A stretch of DNA of 64,000 nucleotides from Pisolithus tinctorius (GCA_024663395.1 JANFAH010000086.1:124001-188000), one strand, 5' to 3'; positions 11,830 to 23,436 are shown, numbered from the stretch's first letter. A program made the numbers and translations. Notes: generated by a model from the sequence alone, not told the origin.

Positions 11830-13809
11830 ATGTCCACTGTATCCGACACGTTCTCATTCGACAACATCGATCCCACCCTACTCGCACTATCTGAGCGTGA
11901 ACCTCCAGCACCAAAGCGGAAGGCTGAAGTACCAGTGCCAAAGCGTAATGCAGGCGACACTGGTCTGTATGCTGGATGCGATCTCGCTGGCCGGAAGCTA
12001 GCGTGTCTTTTTAACCCATATGTGTCGCCTCGCACTGCACTCGAAGTCGGGATCGCTGAGTCCCACGGTCGAGAGCAGGATATTGACATGTCACTAGCCC
12101 CGCCCTTCATTAACCAGCATCACTGATTTTTGTTGACATGTAGGGACCTGGAAGAATTTTCACGCTATGTCGCCGCCTATGAAGCAATCCTCGTACATCT
12201 CCCCTGGCTGGAAGATGCGCTTAGGGCCCGCTCCCTGGACAGCAATGATTTCACGAAGATCGCTGATAAGGTAAATCACAAGTGCGCATATATGCAATAA
12301 AATGGTAACATTCGTGTCTAGATAACAACGGGAATGAGCGAACAACGATCAATGGATCTCTCAACTGTAAAACACGCAGGCTTAGCATATGTCCCATTCA
12401 ACATGGATGGGAAGTTTGTCTTTGACCCTCCAATACCAAAAACTGAAGATAAATCCAACCGAGGGTTCAATCACCCACAACTTGCACGCCTTCTGTGCCC
12501 ACGCAAGAAGGTGGAGATGTTCGACAGGAACCCAGACGCGTAAGTGTAATATGTTTTCTTGTTTTCATAATTTACTCAGAAGGATTTGACAGCATGATGG
12601 CGGGCCTTCAAGATGGTTCTATTCCAGCGACGACATTCAACTGGCCAACGTTTTTCTATGAAGACGGTGTATATGACCCAGAAGACCGGTTGAAAGGGCT
12701 CTTCCGGGGTCACATTGCTTGGCGGGTGAGTAACTTTGCGTTGGCATATGTTCATAATTGACTGCTTTCCAGTTTTACGTGCACTTGTTTATTGGACCAA
12801 GTGCAGCTTCAAACAGTCGTGTTACAAGCAACACATCAAAGAAATCGAAGAACCGTGCCTGGAACCTTCTGAGAGTCACACCGCATATCATTGCATATGT
12901 ACACATAATTGTAAGTGTCATTCCCACCAGTCTCAAGTTGTCTGACGCTAACCATAATTGAGGCATATCTTACTCTGAGTTCGGCGCCCAAATGGGCCAA
13001 CGAATTTGGAGACGTTGACCTGCAGGCAATGTCATGGACGATCATCGAGATGTTCGAGCATTCGGATGACTGGACACACGAGACCCTTGAGTGGTGGAAC
13101 ACGTACGTTGTCCTCACCATAAGCATGCCGAACGCATACTGGACTTAATTATTGTTAGGCGTGCTTTCCCGCAACGCCTTCGCAATGGCACAGCATCCAA
13201 GAACAAGGAGCGGGTTCGACCAGATCCCGAGTCTGATGATGACGTCCTACAGATCCGTGCAAGACGTGCCAAGCAGGCATCCAGGAACCCGCCAACCTCC
13301 AATATGTCCACGCAAATGTAAGACTCTTATGTTTATTGATCCTTAGGATGCTTACTCGTGTTGTATATCGAAGCTGTGTACCAGCGTCGTCTTCGTCTCG
13401 TGACTCCGACATTAGTGAGAACACTAACGATTCCATCGCAAGCGTGAACAGACCAGTAATCCATTCAAATGGTCAGCACCAGCCTGAGCGTGATGTCTCC
13501 CTGCTTACAAGTGACGAAGACGAAGACATGGGGGACGAGGCACCTCCACCTGTCTGCAAGACTGTGCCAGCAAACAAACGATGCGCTGCCTCCCTTCTTA
13601 CTAACGGAAACGAAGACCCTGAGGCGCTGGCACCTGCCCACAAGAAAGCCGCACCAGTAAACAAACGGCGCAAGAAACCTGTAGAACAAGAGGATATCTT
13701 CACGGACGCTGTGGACTCCCCCGGCACGAAGACACGCAATGCCATGGCGCATGCCCGTAACCAACCCCGAGTCGGACGCCCTCCTAAGAAACAGAAAAAT
13801 GGTTTCTAA
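11830..13809 (+). CDS. DUF6698-type protein carried by the transposon, AT-hook-like tail
   Basis: Second gene of the Plavaka element. Exons read in order: the start at 11830 (MSTVSDTFSFDNIDPTLLAL), one near 12147-12271 (EEFSRYVAAYEAILVHLPWL), one from 12323 to about 12540 (FNHPQLARLLCPRKK), one from about 12585 to 12723 (LKGLFRGHIAWR), and one from 12772 (FYVHLFIGPSAA). Later exons carry KWANEFGDVDLQAMSW and EWWNTRAFPQRL, and the last begins near 13349. The core order (RLLCP, LFRG, GPSAA, WWN...FP) is what I know of DUF6698, a domain common in agaricomycete genomes with no established biochemistry. The C-terminus is Lys/Arg-rich and has an AT-hook-like VGRPPKKQK. By analogy to the two-gene CACTA system it may bind the subterminal repeats; this is inference. 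Confidence 0.75.
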
Positions 13810-14104
13810 TCACTCTCACTTCTCATACCGGTTCCACCTTTTCGTACGTGCATTGAACACTTTCGCATTCACCTTAGACGCTTGTACATTGACCTGGGAC
13901 ACTCGTGTATTCACCTTAGATGCTTTCACATTCAGGAGGGACCCTTCCGATTCACTTTGCACACCCTCATTCACTGAATTGCACACTTCTGTATTTGTTT
14001 GGTATGCTTCTTGCACGGTCCTGTATTTGTCTGGCACACTAGAGTTGTATCTTGTCAGTGCAGTTGTACTAATATAATTGTGATTGGTCGTCTATTTGTA
14101 TGAA

Positions 14105-14395
14105 ACCAAGGATCTAGTAAGCCCTAGCAAGACGTGGCTCGTTGCAATGCCTAGTAAGGCTGGTTGAGCAATGCAAGGCCTAGCAAGGTGCAGTAGGCTT
14201 AACATGACTAAGTAGGTCATGCAAGGCCTAGTAAGGCCAGAGAGGTCATGCGAGACCGAGCAGGGCCAGGCAGATCCTGCTAGCCCCATAGGATTCTGCT
14301 AGACTGGTAGCGCGAGAGGTTGCTAACTAGGTCCTGCTAACCTAGCAACGTCTACTATGCTGAGTAAGCCTAGTAAGGCCTAACTCGGCCTTGCT
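14105..14395. repeat. right subterminal repeat array
   Basis: Dense copies of GCCTAGTAAGG/GCCTAGCAAGG and their inverses, matching the left array. The first clear copy is near 14112 and the last, TTGCTAGACTC, abuts the right terminal repeat. Confidence 0.7.
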
Positions 14396-14418
14396 AGACT
14401 CGGACACGTTTGCTGATG
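14390..14418 (-). repeat. right terminal inverted repeat of the Plavaka element
   Basis: Ends CGTTTGCTGATG at 14418, the exact reverse complement of the left terminal 12 bases, followed by the flanking CCC. Confidence 0.75.
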
Positions 14419-15189
14419 CCCTCGGCCTGCAGGCCATGGCGTCCAAAACTGTCGCCATCCTTGGCTGGTAGCTGATAAGCCAACGAACCGGGCACAACAC
14501 ACCAGGGGGAAGATAGGTGCCGATTAGCAATTCCCCAGAATTAGTTACAAGGAAGAAAACGTGCTGATTTGACAAGATATGGTAACTTATGGTTTTGAAA
14601 TAGTCAAGTTCAGCATCCATGTTGAACATGATCCCGGAGCGCCACAGCCCCCGACTCTGTCGTTGAGACAAACGGAGCAGATGTGTATAACATGGACTTC
14701 CGAGACAGCTCGTGGTGAAAGAAACATTCACTCCAGCATCACAGACAGTTACAAGCAAACCACCATAAGATTGAACAAGGGCTATACAGCACAGGACGCG
14801 ATGGTATGTTTTCACTCGCCCTCTGAAATTCTCTTTGTACATGCCGTCTGGACGCTGGACAGACAATTGATCTTCCTCACATTCAATTATTCAAGTCTTT
14901 GCCCCGGTGTTTATTGCGAATGTTCGAAAACTTCGGGTCAGCATCAGCCCCCGTGTCACGCTATTAGTGGGCTCGGAGAGAACCTTCCATGGAGTTTCTC
15001 CAGCGCCTATGACTGATCGGGTGGGCTACCAGCCATGGCTAGTCTAACATTTAGGTTCGTTCTCCGCGCTTTGCACATTTGAAAGCGACGGCGGGCCAGC
15101 GATAGGTCATCGAGACCTTGGTAGCCCCAGAAGTCACTCTTACCGCAACCCCGTGGCTGCTGTGTGCTTCGTGATGATATGGCTCCGAG
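14419..15189. other. intergenic, no supported gene
   Basis: Right flank of the transposon. Open frames on both strands (14342-14866 minus, 14579-15016 plus) overlap each other and show no family motif. Confidence 0.4.
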
Positions 15190-15197
15190 TATATAAG
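15190..15197 (+). promoter_or_regulatory. TATA box
   Basis: TATATAAG lies 50 bases before the ATG at 15247, a typical core-promoter spacing for a short leader. Confidence 0.6.
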
Positions 15198-15246
15198 AGG
15201 ATGCTCTGCCAACTAACCTTGCGTGAGCAACCCAAAGCACCTCTAA

Positions 15247-15894
15247 ATGTCCACGATTACGCCCCCAGTTATATCAGCCACGAGTTCTGATAATCGTAAG
15301 CAGTCGAACCCTCTTGACGTGGTTATGATTCTAACCAGTCTACCCTTAGGCACCCTGAATCAGGCAACATTAGTCAATGATGATGACTTCCTCCAGGCTT
15401 GGCTTAACAGCATCTTACGAGCGGCAGATCGACCCCACGTAGGCCAAGATATTGTGCAACCAGTGCAGACTCCGCCTATCGAACGCGATCACTTCTTCGA
15501 GGTCCAGCACGTCGTTACCCTCATCATGGAGGATGGCAACTGGATGCAGACACCGATCGGACAATATATCGATCTCGTAAGTGCCACGAAGCTGGATTAC
15601 TGCACTGATACTCGTCGAATGATGCCATATTCGCAACAGGCCACCTTCATCAATGATCGGCGAAATATTTTCCGCATTGCACGTACCCTTAATCAGGCGA
15701 AGAAAAGAATTCCTTTTGACAGATACCCAACCGACCTCCAAATCACGAATTACCGCGCCTTCAGGCTGCAGATTGGAACAGTCGATGGCGACATCAAGTG
15801 GCTGGCCTCCGAGATGGCAACTCGCCAAGGGGCTAATGCCGCTCTGACGCGGAGGATTGGCGGGAGAATAAAACAAATCATGCGTTGGCCTTAG
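15247..15894 (+). CDS. orphan hypothetical protein, 215 residues, intronless
   Basis: One uninterrupted frame from ATG 15247 to TAG, unusual here because nearly every other gene is split. I recognise no family. There is no signal peptide or membrane segment. The protein is polar; the middle has EVQHVVTLIMEDGNWMQTP and the end is basic (TRRIGGRIKQIMRWP). The well-placed TATA box supports it being a real gene. It could be a lineage-specific protein; a fragment of an old element is not excluded. Confidence 0.6.
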   Translation: MSTITPPVISATSSDNRKQSNPLDVVMILTSLPLGTLNQATLVNDDDFLQAWLNSILRAADRPHVGQDIVQPVQTPPIERDHFFEVQHVVTLIMEDGNWMQTPIGQYIDLVSATKLDYCTDTRRMMPYSQQATFINDRRNIFRIARTLNQAKKRIPFDRYPTDLQITNYRAFRLQIGTVDGDIKWLASEMATRQGANAALTRRIGGRIKQIMRWP

Positions 15895-18500
15895 CTATAC
15901 GTACACTTTCATGGAAGTCATCTGCTGTTCTTTGACCAGCCATTGAACCAATCTGTATCTTTCTATTACTCCAATTTCTGTCGCCGGTAAATCGAGTTAT
16001 TTGGCTCTAGGGGACGCGTGATCACAAGCAGGTCCGGGCCAGGACCGACCCGGTCTCCGGTCCGCCCAGACTATGTAAGCGAGGTAGACCGTGGCAGCGC
16101 ATAGCAGTAAATCCTGTACAAATGCACTTTTTTCAACCGACAAAACCCTCTCCCACAGGGAACCTTGGCGCATTGAATAGGAACGCGTGCCATGGCATGC
16201 CGAGGATGGCGCCCTGCAAGCCACAGCATGGTAGCCTAACTCACAGTACTATTTCCCATGCTTTTTTCGTGTCGCATTCCTTTCGAATGCACGGAAACCT
16301 TCGGTGGACAGAAGAACGATCCCGATCTAACTTACACAATCGTCATCCGAGGTATGAGGAATGCCTTTTGAGCCTGGTTGGGCCGTACTGTCACCACAAG
16401 TAGTCCCAGGTACGGATGTCTAATCTTGTTGAATTTGTTTGATGCTTGGAAGGAACATCGGGGACGGTCGGACAAACGTTTATGTGCTGGACCAATACCA
16501 ATGGTGATTATCACCGTGGACTCCCGTTGTGAGTTGTTAGGATCACGATCCAACCATATCCGCATGACACTTTGGCCATCCCGCGCCCAGTTCTAAGCAT
16601 TGCATAGTAGACACATTGTCAACTGCCTCCGTCAGCTCAGGGTCAGGCTGCCACGGAAACTTCTCTTCCGACGGCCATTGCCGATAGCATATGGGACAGT
16701 CCAAACCAATTGCTGACAGTCTCACACTGTCAAAAGTTGAACCATGTCCCGGTGATTGCCAGATAACGACTTTCTCTAACGGTTTCCCTCGTCTTATCTA
16801 TATAAGGACGACTGTGCGCATAGCCTATCGGAACCAGTAGCAACTATCTTTCCGCAGGAGTCGAGCTGAGTCGAGATGTGATCTGGAAGGTATCTACCTC
16901 ACAACACGAACTGGCTATGGTGTGTGTTCGAGCACAATGGAAACGGCAGACCCACCGACATCGTTGCGGTTATACCTGCTGTGAATTGGCTTTCTGCAGC
17001 CCTGGCTAAATGAAACCAGTGACTGGTCGTTGTCGCAGTCACGAACATTTCGAAATCACCACACGTGTATCAGAAACGTGATCCTGGAACAGGCGTTCCG
17101 AGCGGTTTAAGGGATCTTTTTTGCCTAATACTAACTAGGAGAATGATCTCGCGAGTGGTAGAAGTGGAAATTTGAATATAAGTGTTATCAGGATGAGACG
17201 AGATAAGTGACTTATGCCTGCTATGTCACTATGTTCACTATGATACGAAGTTAGGACTTGACGGAAAGGCAATGATCGGGGACTCTTGGGTTTAGGGCTA
17301 CGGTTTGGTGGATTAATCATGCGGTGGCAACATGCAGGCGATACCGCTGGATGGTTTGTATTAAGGTGGAAAGTGAAGAATGCAGAACTCCCAAGCGTTG
17401 AGGTGGTGCGTATACATACATAGTGCCCGTGCACTTTGGGGGATGGAGACGGGCATTGCAAGACTTGCACGGTCGCAGACTTGGCGAGGACTGCGTTGAT
17501 TTTGAAACACCCCGCGCTTGGACCATGGTGTATACGATATTCCATCAGGACGAGTCCACAGTAATGCGATCTCGCTCGCTTGTGCTCAGCCGATTAGATA
17601 TCTTCGGATGGAGGTAGATATAGGGTACGTAAGGGGTGGAATCCGTCCCGGGTAATACAGCTGTACGTTACCGTTCTTCTTCACTTGCCCCGTCGTCTTC
17701 TTCATGAAAGGTAGTCATATCCGAGTCGTCCGACGGACAACCTCTCCGGCATGGCTTTCCGCGGTGTCTTGGTCATATTGTTTCCGCACTACCCGGGTCG
17801 CTTTCTCGATGATCTTGATTCAACGTCCAACGTTTCAACCCTGCAATCCTCACATGCAGACCTGTTCGAGCGCTCATATCAAAAAGCGGTTGCCAACTGG
17901 CCCGTCTATGCCGGGCTCGCGCGCTGTACAGCTTGAACGCGCACGACAAATGGCGCACCTGACTTCTTGGCTGCGGCACTGCCAGGATATCGTTTCACTG
18001 CCAACTGGAGAGCTACATGCCACTCAACCCAGTTAGTGGTGTGCTGTATGCACACGTCTCCCTGACAGCACGTGTTTACATGCATGGTGTACTTTGCCAG
18101 TCGCTCGCGAGCTTGTTGTTAAAATGTGAATTGACCGACCCGATTATTGTGCCTGTGATTATTGTTTGTCTGGTGGTTTCGCATAGTCTTGTCTCTCTTT
18201 TTTTTCTTTTCTCGTTGCCACGTTGAAGCTGCATTGTGGTGGTGACCCTTGCTGTGCAAAGAAGAGATGCGTCCCACCGACCTTCTCTTCTGTAAGGAGA
18301 TGGGTCCCCTGTCTTTCTTCTTTCGGGTGTCAACACGTTGTCTCGATGGATTAGGCAGCCAGCCACCGTCATAATAGCCAACTATGTCCCTCCCATCGCA
18401 TGGCTGTAATAATATCACCGGACCCATCTTAGCTAAATAGCAACCTCGATTCAGTACCACCTCCTCCAATCTCTCTCTCTGTCTTATTCTGCCTTATCCC
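15895..18500. other. long intergenic stretch, no supported gene
   Basis: A second TATA-like box (CTATATAAGG, about 16798-16807) is followed by no convincing start: the first ATG downstream is immediately followed by TGA. A short frame at 17751-17936 (about 61 codons, plus) looks mildly coding but matches nothing I know. The 18180-18500 part is pyrimidine-rich and probably belongs to the promoter of the next gene. Confidence 0.4.
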
Positions 18501-20121
18501 ATGCTGCCATTATCGATCCTCAGTTCCCCTACACCGTCCGCTGCTAGTCGGCTTTCAGACGGCAGTCGACATTCGGATAGCCACAGCGTGGCATTCTCAA
18601 GAAATCGAAGTGTCCCAGAATTCGAGATCGAGCGACTTCCAAAACAATCAAATGGTGGATCCAAGAGACCAGCAGTGCGCAGGATGCAGTCGGATTATGG
18701 TGCTGAAAACAGTCTCCGTGTCAGCATCTCGCGAATGGTTGCAGCCAAAGCGCGTCCGTTCACTGCCTCGGGTCATATCCCACTCGATCCAACCGCGCTA
18801 GTCCTGTTCTTTCGTTCAAAGGTAAGGTCATTATCGCGACCCACTAGTCAACACGAGGTCTCACCTGTTGAGTTTAGGGTGGCATTACCCATTCGCTCGA
18901 TTTCCCCATCGATGTCGATTACGACACCCCACCGGCTCTAGACGTCCTGGTTGCAGCTTGCCGACCTCATACGACAGCAGGCATCAATGTGTATCCGGAT
19001 CGTGCCAGTGACTCCCTCTTCTACCCTCCTAACCTCCCCCTCACTGCCACCCTCGAAATCGCCAACCACCCCATTCTAGAAGCCGTTCGCAATGCTCTCT
19101 TTCCAAACTTGCCAGTTGGCCACTATCTCGTCGCTGTCAGAGACAGGCTCGAGATCGTCCTTCATGGATGTCGGATGCCTGCTCAACCGCGGACGCTTCG
19201 CAACGATGGTCGAGTGGCCACCGTTTGCGTGACGCTTCCTGTGCACTATTGTGATGGTGCACTGGTCGTTCGCGATGCAGGTGGGATCGAAGAAAAGTTC
19301 TTTGGTGTTGGCGGCAAGCCAGACGAAGTAGAGTGGACAGCATTCCTAGCCGACTGCGAGTATGAGGTCGAGACCGTGACCCAGGGATGTCGCATGAGCA
19401 TCTCGTTTGCCGTACACCTCAAGACCTACGGCCCATCAGTGGATCCCCTGATAACTCCAAGCGAGCGGTTCCTTGACCTCCTGTCTCCAGTGCTCAGCTT
19501 GTCTCGTGGACGGAAGGTGGCGTTTTATCTTACGCAAGACTATAATATCAACCCAGCCGAGTCGCTAGCCGAATCATTGGTTCCTCATGTAAGTGATCTT
19601 TTTCCCCAGCATCGTGTACTTGGCTCGGCGCAAGCTGTGGAAATGTGACGAGCTAACGACGCATGCAGCTTAAAGGAGGCGATTCGCTTCTGTACCACGC
19701 CTTGAAGGCGTACAAACTTACACCGGAACTTCATTGGGCTGCAGGCGGCTATATTTGGCCAATAGATCGTACGGTCGAATGCGGGAATGATACAAACGAC
19801 TCTCCGACGAGCGCCGCAGGAATTATGTCTTTCTCCTCTGTTCTGCCGTTCAACTCGCCATCAAGACGAAGTGCGCCGATGAGACCGATGAGTTATTACG
19901 GTGACCCAGAAGAAGACGAAGCAGAACTGACGAGGATCCAAACCGATATCATACGACAGAGGGTAGAAGAGAGCGGTGCTGTGCCGCTTTCGGAAGCCGA
20001 GATATTCGTTTTGTCGGATTGGGCGCCTGGACCTTTGGCGAAAGAAAAGGTTTACTTGGCCTCGAATGGGGAACTGGAGAAGCTGATTGTGAATGTTCTC
20101 TTGGTAACCTATGTCCCTTGA
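18501..20121 (+). CDS. 2OG-Fe(II) oxygenase-like protein, probably non-catalytic
   Basis: Three exons are clear: 18501-18821, 18878-19588 and 19669-20121. The N-terminus is Ser-rich and probably disordered. The middle resembles fungal proteins with a prolyl-4-hydroxylase-like double-stranded beta helix: RVATVCVTLPV, then GALVVRDAGG, EWTAFLADCEYEVETV and GCRMSISFAV, with the Arg that usually holds 2-oxoglutarate. The expected HxD ligand pair aligns with Q-P-R in PAQPRTLR, and the distal His of DCEHEV is Tyr here. If that alignment is right, all three iron ligands are missing. The C-terminal part (KGGDSLLYHALKAYKLTPEL onward) is less conserved. The last exon ends near a GTAACC, so a further small exon is possible. 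The substrate or role is unknown. Confidence 0.7.
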
Positions 20122-20539
20122 TGATTATCGTTGCTACGATCGGACCAGTCGGGTGCGTTTGCTTTCGTTCCGTCGCCCTTCCGTTACTCCGCATGTACCG
20201 CTTGCACAGTTTCACGACATTATATGTATAGTTTGACGACAGCCTGTTACAATATTGTTGTAATTGAACACACACACCACCTTGTAATAAGTAATCGATT
20301 GAGCCGAGCGGAAGAAGCCAACGGGATCAAATATGTCGAGAGTGATTGGTCGCTGACTAAACTGGGGATTTTCAATCTCCGCCTAAACTATCGGAAAATA
20401 GCCGTGTCTGGTGTTCGTCGCCGACGACCGCGACAAACTCACGAGGTTGCCATTTTCTAGCAAATACACTAGTGCGTCATCGTGCAGCATTTTACATCTG
20501 CGGCAATCAAGTGTTCACGAAGTCATTTTCTATCCAGTA
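20122..20539. other. intergenic, promoter of the complex I gene
   Basis: No gene seen. The gap lies between two plus-strand genes and should hold the terminator of the first and promoter of the second. Confidence 0.4.
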
Positions 20540-23436
20540 ATGCTACGGCTGTTGTCGAGGCGTGCGCCTGCGACGGGGCAACTCGGAAAGGTTGCTCGCG
20601 GTGGTTCTTCTCAACATAAAGGTATGAGGCAATTCTCCCTCTGCGTCAAATAACAAAGAAGGACACTTGCTGACGGACGTATTATTTTGGGTGCTTGACG
20701 AAAATTCACGCTTCTAACACCACCAAACCAAATCTACTCGCATGTCATACGGAACTTAGCAGGCCGCCGGTCGATAGCATCGACGTCTGCCCGTCAGGCG
20801 GATATTACTTTAACGGTGGATGGGAAAGAGGTGACTGTTCCACAGGGTGAGTCTGTTCACGCTTTCCATTTGGTCACGGGTTTTCAAGAAGATGCGACAG
20901 GTACTGCCTTGATTCAGGCATGTGAAGCTGCTGGTGCGGTTATACCTCGGTGAGCAGAGAATTCTTGTTGGTTCTTGTTCTTGTACATCACATTGACCTC
21001 AGTCTAGATTTTGTTACCATGACAGGTTGGTCTATTTCTATCCCTCGTAATCTTTCGCATGAAGCTGATTTTGCGTTGTTGATGAAGGCTTGCTATTGCT
21101 GGTAACTGCCGGTGAGTTTACGTTTGCGCCGAACAAGCCGTCAATTTCCTCAGCTTGTGGTAGTATGTGTCTGGTGGAAGTGGAGCGGTCCCCGAAGCCC
21201 GTCGCATCATGGTACGTATATTTCCGGAGTCAAGCGACGTGTGTCTTCTTACAGCCACCAGCGCCATGCCTGCCATGCCTGGTTCTAAGGTCTGGACAAA
21301 CACGCCGCTGGTTCACGAAGCTCGGTAGGTACCCTCCAGGCAGACTTCTCTTCACCCGGCCGATATCTTACAGTGAGGGCGTCATGGAGTTCCTCCTTGC
21401 AAACCACCCACTCGATTGTCCGATCTGTGACCAAGGTGGTGAATGTGACTTGCAAGATCAGGCCATGCGCTATGGCTCGGACCGTACGCGTTTCCACGAG
21501 ATCACTGGTAAACGAGCCGTCGAAGACAAGGACCTGGGCCCTCTTGTGAAGACCTCGATGAATCGCTGTATCCAGTGTACACGTTGCGTCCGTTTTGCGA
21601 ATGAGGTTGCTGGTGTCGAAGAGCTGGGAACGACCGGTCGAGGAAACGATTTGCAGATTGGAATGTATGTGGAGAAGACCATGGACTCTGAGTTGTCAGG
21701 CAACGTCGTCGACCTGTGTCCAGTCGGTGCATTGACCAGCAAGCCTTACGCCTTCCATGCACGCCCATGGGAGTTGAAAAATACGGAGTCGATCGATGTC
21801 ATGGACGCGCTCGGCTCTAACATCCGTGTCGATTCTCGGGGTGTCCAGGTCATGCGGATACAGCCTCGCACGAACGACGACGTCAATGAAGAGTGGATCA
21901 GCGACAAGACGCGTTATGCGTACGATGGGTTGAGGTTCCAGAGGTTGACAACTCCGCTCATCAAGCAGGGCGAACGCTTTGTGCCTGCGACGTGGGAGGA
22001 AGCTCTGCAGGCTATAGCAGATGGTTTGGCTTCTTCTGGAGCGAAGGACGATGAGATTCAGGCTGTCGCTGGTCACTTGGCGGACACGGAATCACTCGTC
22101 GCTCTGAAAGACCTCCTTAATCGGCTAGGCTCGGACAACTTTGCTCTCGACCAGCCCAACGGCAATGCTCCTCCGGTACACGGTGTTGACGTGCGCTCGA
22201 ATTACCTTTTCAATAGCACGATTCCTGGTTTGGAAGAGGCGGACGTAATCTTACTCGTCGGTACGAACCCCCGCCACGAGGCTGCTGTTCTCAATTCTCG
22301 CATAAGGAAGAGCTGGCTACATACCCCTCTAGAAGTTGGTCTTATCGGTGAACGTGTGGATACTGCCTATGGTTACGAATACCTTGGTCCCGATGCTAAA
22401 GCCCTTGCTGAATTCATAGCTGGCAAGGGGCCCTTTGCAGCGAAATTCAAAGCTGCGAAAAAACCACTGATCATTGTTGGAAGCGCACTTGCTGAACATC
22501 CTGATGGTGCTGCTGCTTATAATGCCCTCGCAAAGTTCGTGGAGAAGAACAAGAACACGTTCGTTACTCCTGACTGGAATGGGTTCTGTGTACTTCACAG
22601 AGTGGGTTGTGCATGTGGGTTGAATGGGATGTAGCTGACTATGACGTCTTCCAGGTTGCATCTAGACCTGCCGCGTATGAAATCGGATTCGTACCCTCGA
22701 AGAAGGCTTCTACGACGAAGCCCAAATTCATATATCTCTTGAATGCAGACGAAGTAGACCCCAAATCTATTCCTAGTGATGCGTTCGTCGTCTACCAGGG
22801 CCATCACGGCGACTTGGGAGCATCGTTGGCGGATGTATGCTTGCCTGGTGCAGCCTACACGGAGAAATCCACGACGTGGGTAAATACCGAGGGTCGTGCA
22901 CAGTTGGGACGGGCTGCGGTGCCACCACCAGGTGCTTCGAGGGAAGATTGGAAGATTATTTGGTATGTCGTGATGCTTCAGTATTGCTATGGGTGTGCGT
23001 GGCTGATGATGTGCCTAATGTGCCAACAGCGCTCTTTCAGAAGTCCTTGGTACCCCTTTGCCCTACGATGACGTACTGACGTTGAGAGACCGTATGTGGG
23101 AGATCTCACCCACTCTGGTAAGATATGACGTGACGGAACGGACTTCTGCGGATCTTGCACTGTCTGGGTTGAAGACTCTCGCCGAGGCGACTTCAACCGC
23201 TAAAGCGACAGGCAAGCCATTCACGAAGCCCATCTCTAACTTCTATCAGACGGACCCTATCTCTCGAGCGTGAGTGCCTTATCCTACTTCCTAATTTGTA
23301 CCGGGACTCGCTCTGACTGTGAGGTGTGATTAGGTCTGTTACGATGGCTCAATGTACACGTGCGTTCGCCGTGGGTGAAAACTATGGTTTCAGCGAGCCG
23401 AAGACTGCCTCTGAGGCGGCGACGGCGCACGCCTGA
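20540..23436 (+). CDS. NDUFS1/NUO78: NADH:ubiquinone oxidoreductase 75/78-kDa subunit (complex I)
   Basis: Largest subunit of the peripheral arm of mitochondrial complex I, carrying electrons through its [2Fe-2S] and [4Fe-4S] centres. ATG 20540 begins a basic, Ser-rich presequence (MLRLLSRRAPATG). The ferredoxin-like domain starts ITLTVDGKEVTVPQG, and its Cys ligands are split over very short exons: RFCYHDR (21008-21025, 18 bases) and LAIAGNC (21088-21111, 24 bases). MCLVEVERSPKPVASC follows. The His/Cys cluster is CPICDQGGECDLQDQ, then MNRCIQCTRCVRFANEV and VDLCPVGALTSKPYAF. The molybdopterin-like domain and the rest (GLEEADVILLVGTNPRHEAA) continue in frame. Further introns occur near 21329-21372, 22596-22653, 22963-23028 and 23272-23332. 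TGA is at 23434-23436. All expected motifs are present. Confidence 0.95.

Larger units (their letters stand above)
7009..14418. mobile_element. complete Plavaka-type (CACTA superfamily) DNA transposon
   Basis: A 7,410-base element. Its left end begins CATCAGCAAACG (7009-7020) and its right end is the exact inverse, CGTTTGCTGATG (14407-14418). Similarity continues imperfectly inward for about 30 bases. Both outer flanks show CCC (7006-7008 and 14419-14421), consistent with a 3-bp target-site duplication, though the left flank is a C run. Inside each end lies an array of short repeats built on GCCTAGCAAGG. The element encodes a multi-exon Plavaka transposase (minus) and a DUF6698-type protein (plus) from one divergent promoter. 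I see no in-frame stops in the expected exons, which suggests a young, possibly autonomous copy. Confidence 0.85.

Noticed and set aside
16798..16807. TATA-like CTATATAAGG as promoter of a gene
   Set aside because: The first downstream ATG is followed at once by TGA, and no spliced frame could be supported.
17135..17545. 136-codon minus-strand frame
   Set aside because: No motif and composition resembles non-coding sequence around it.
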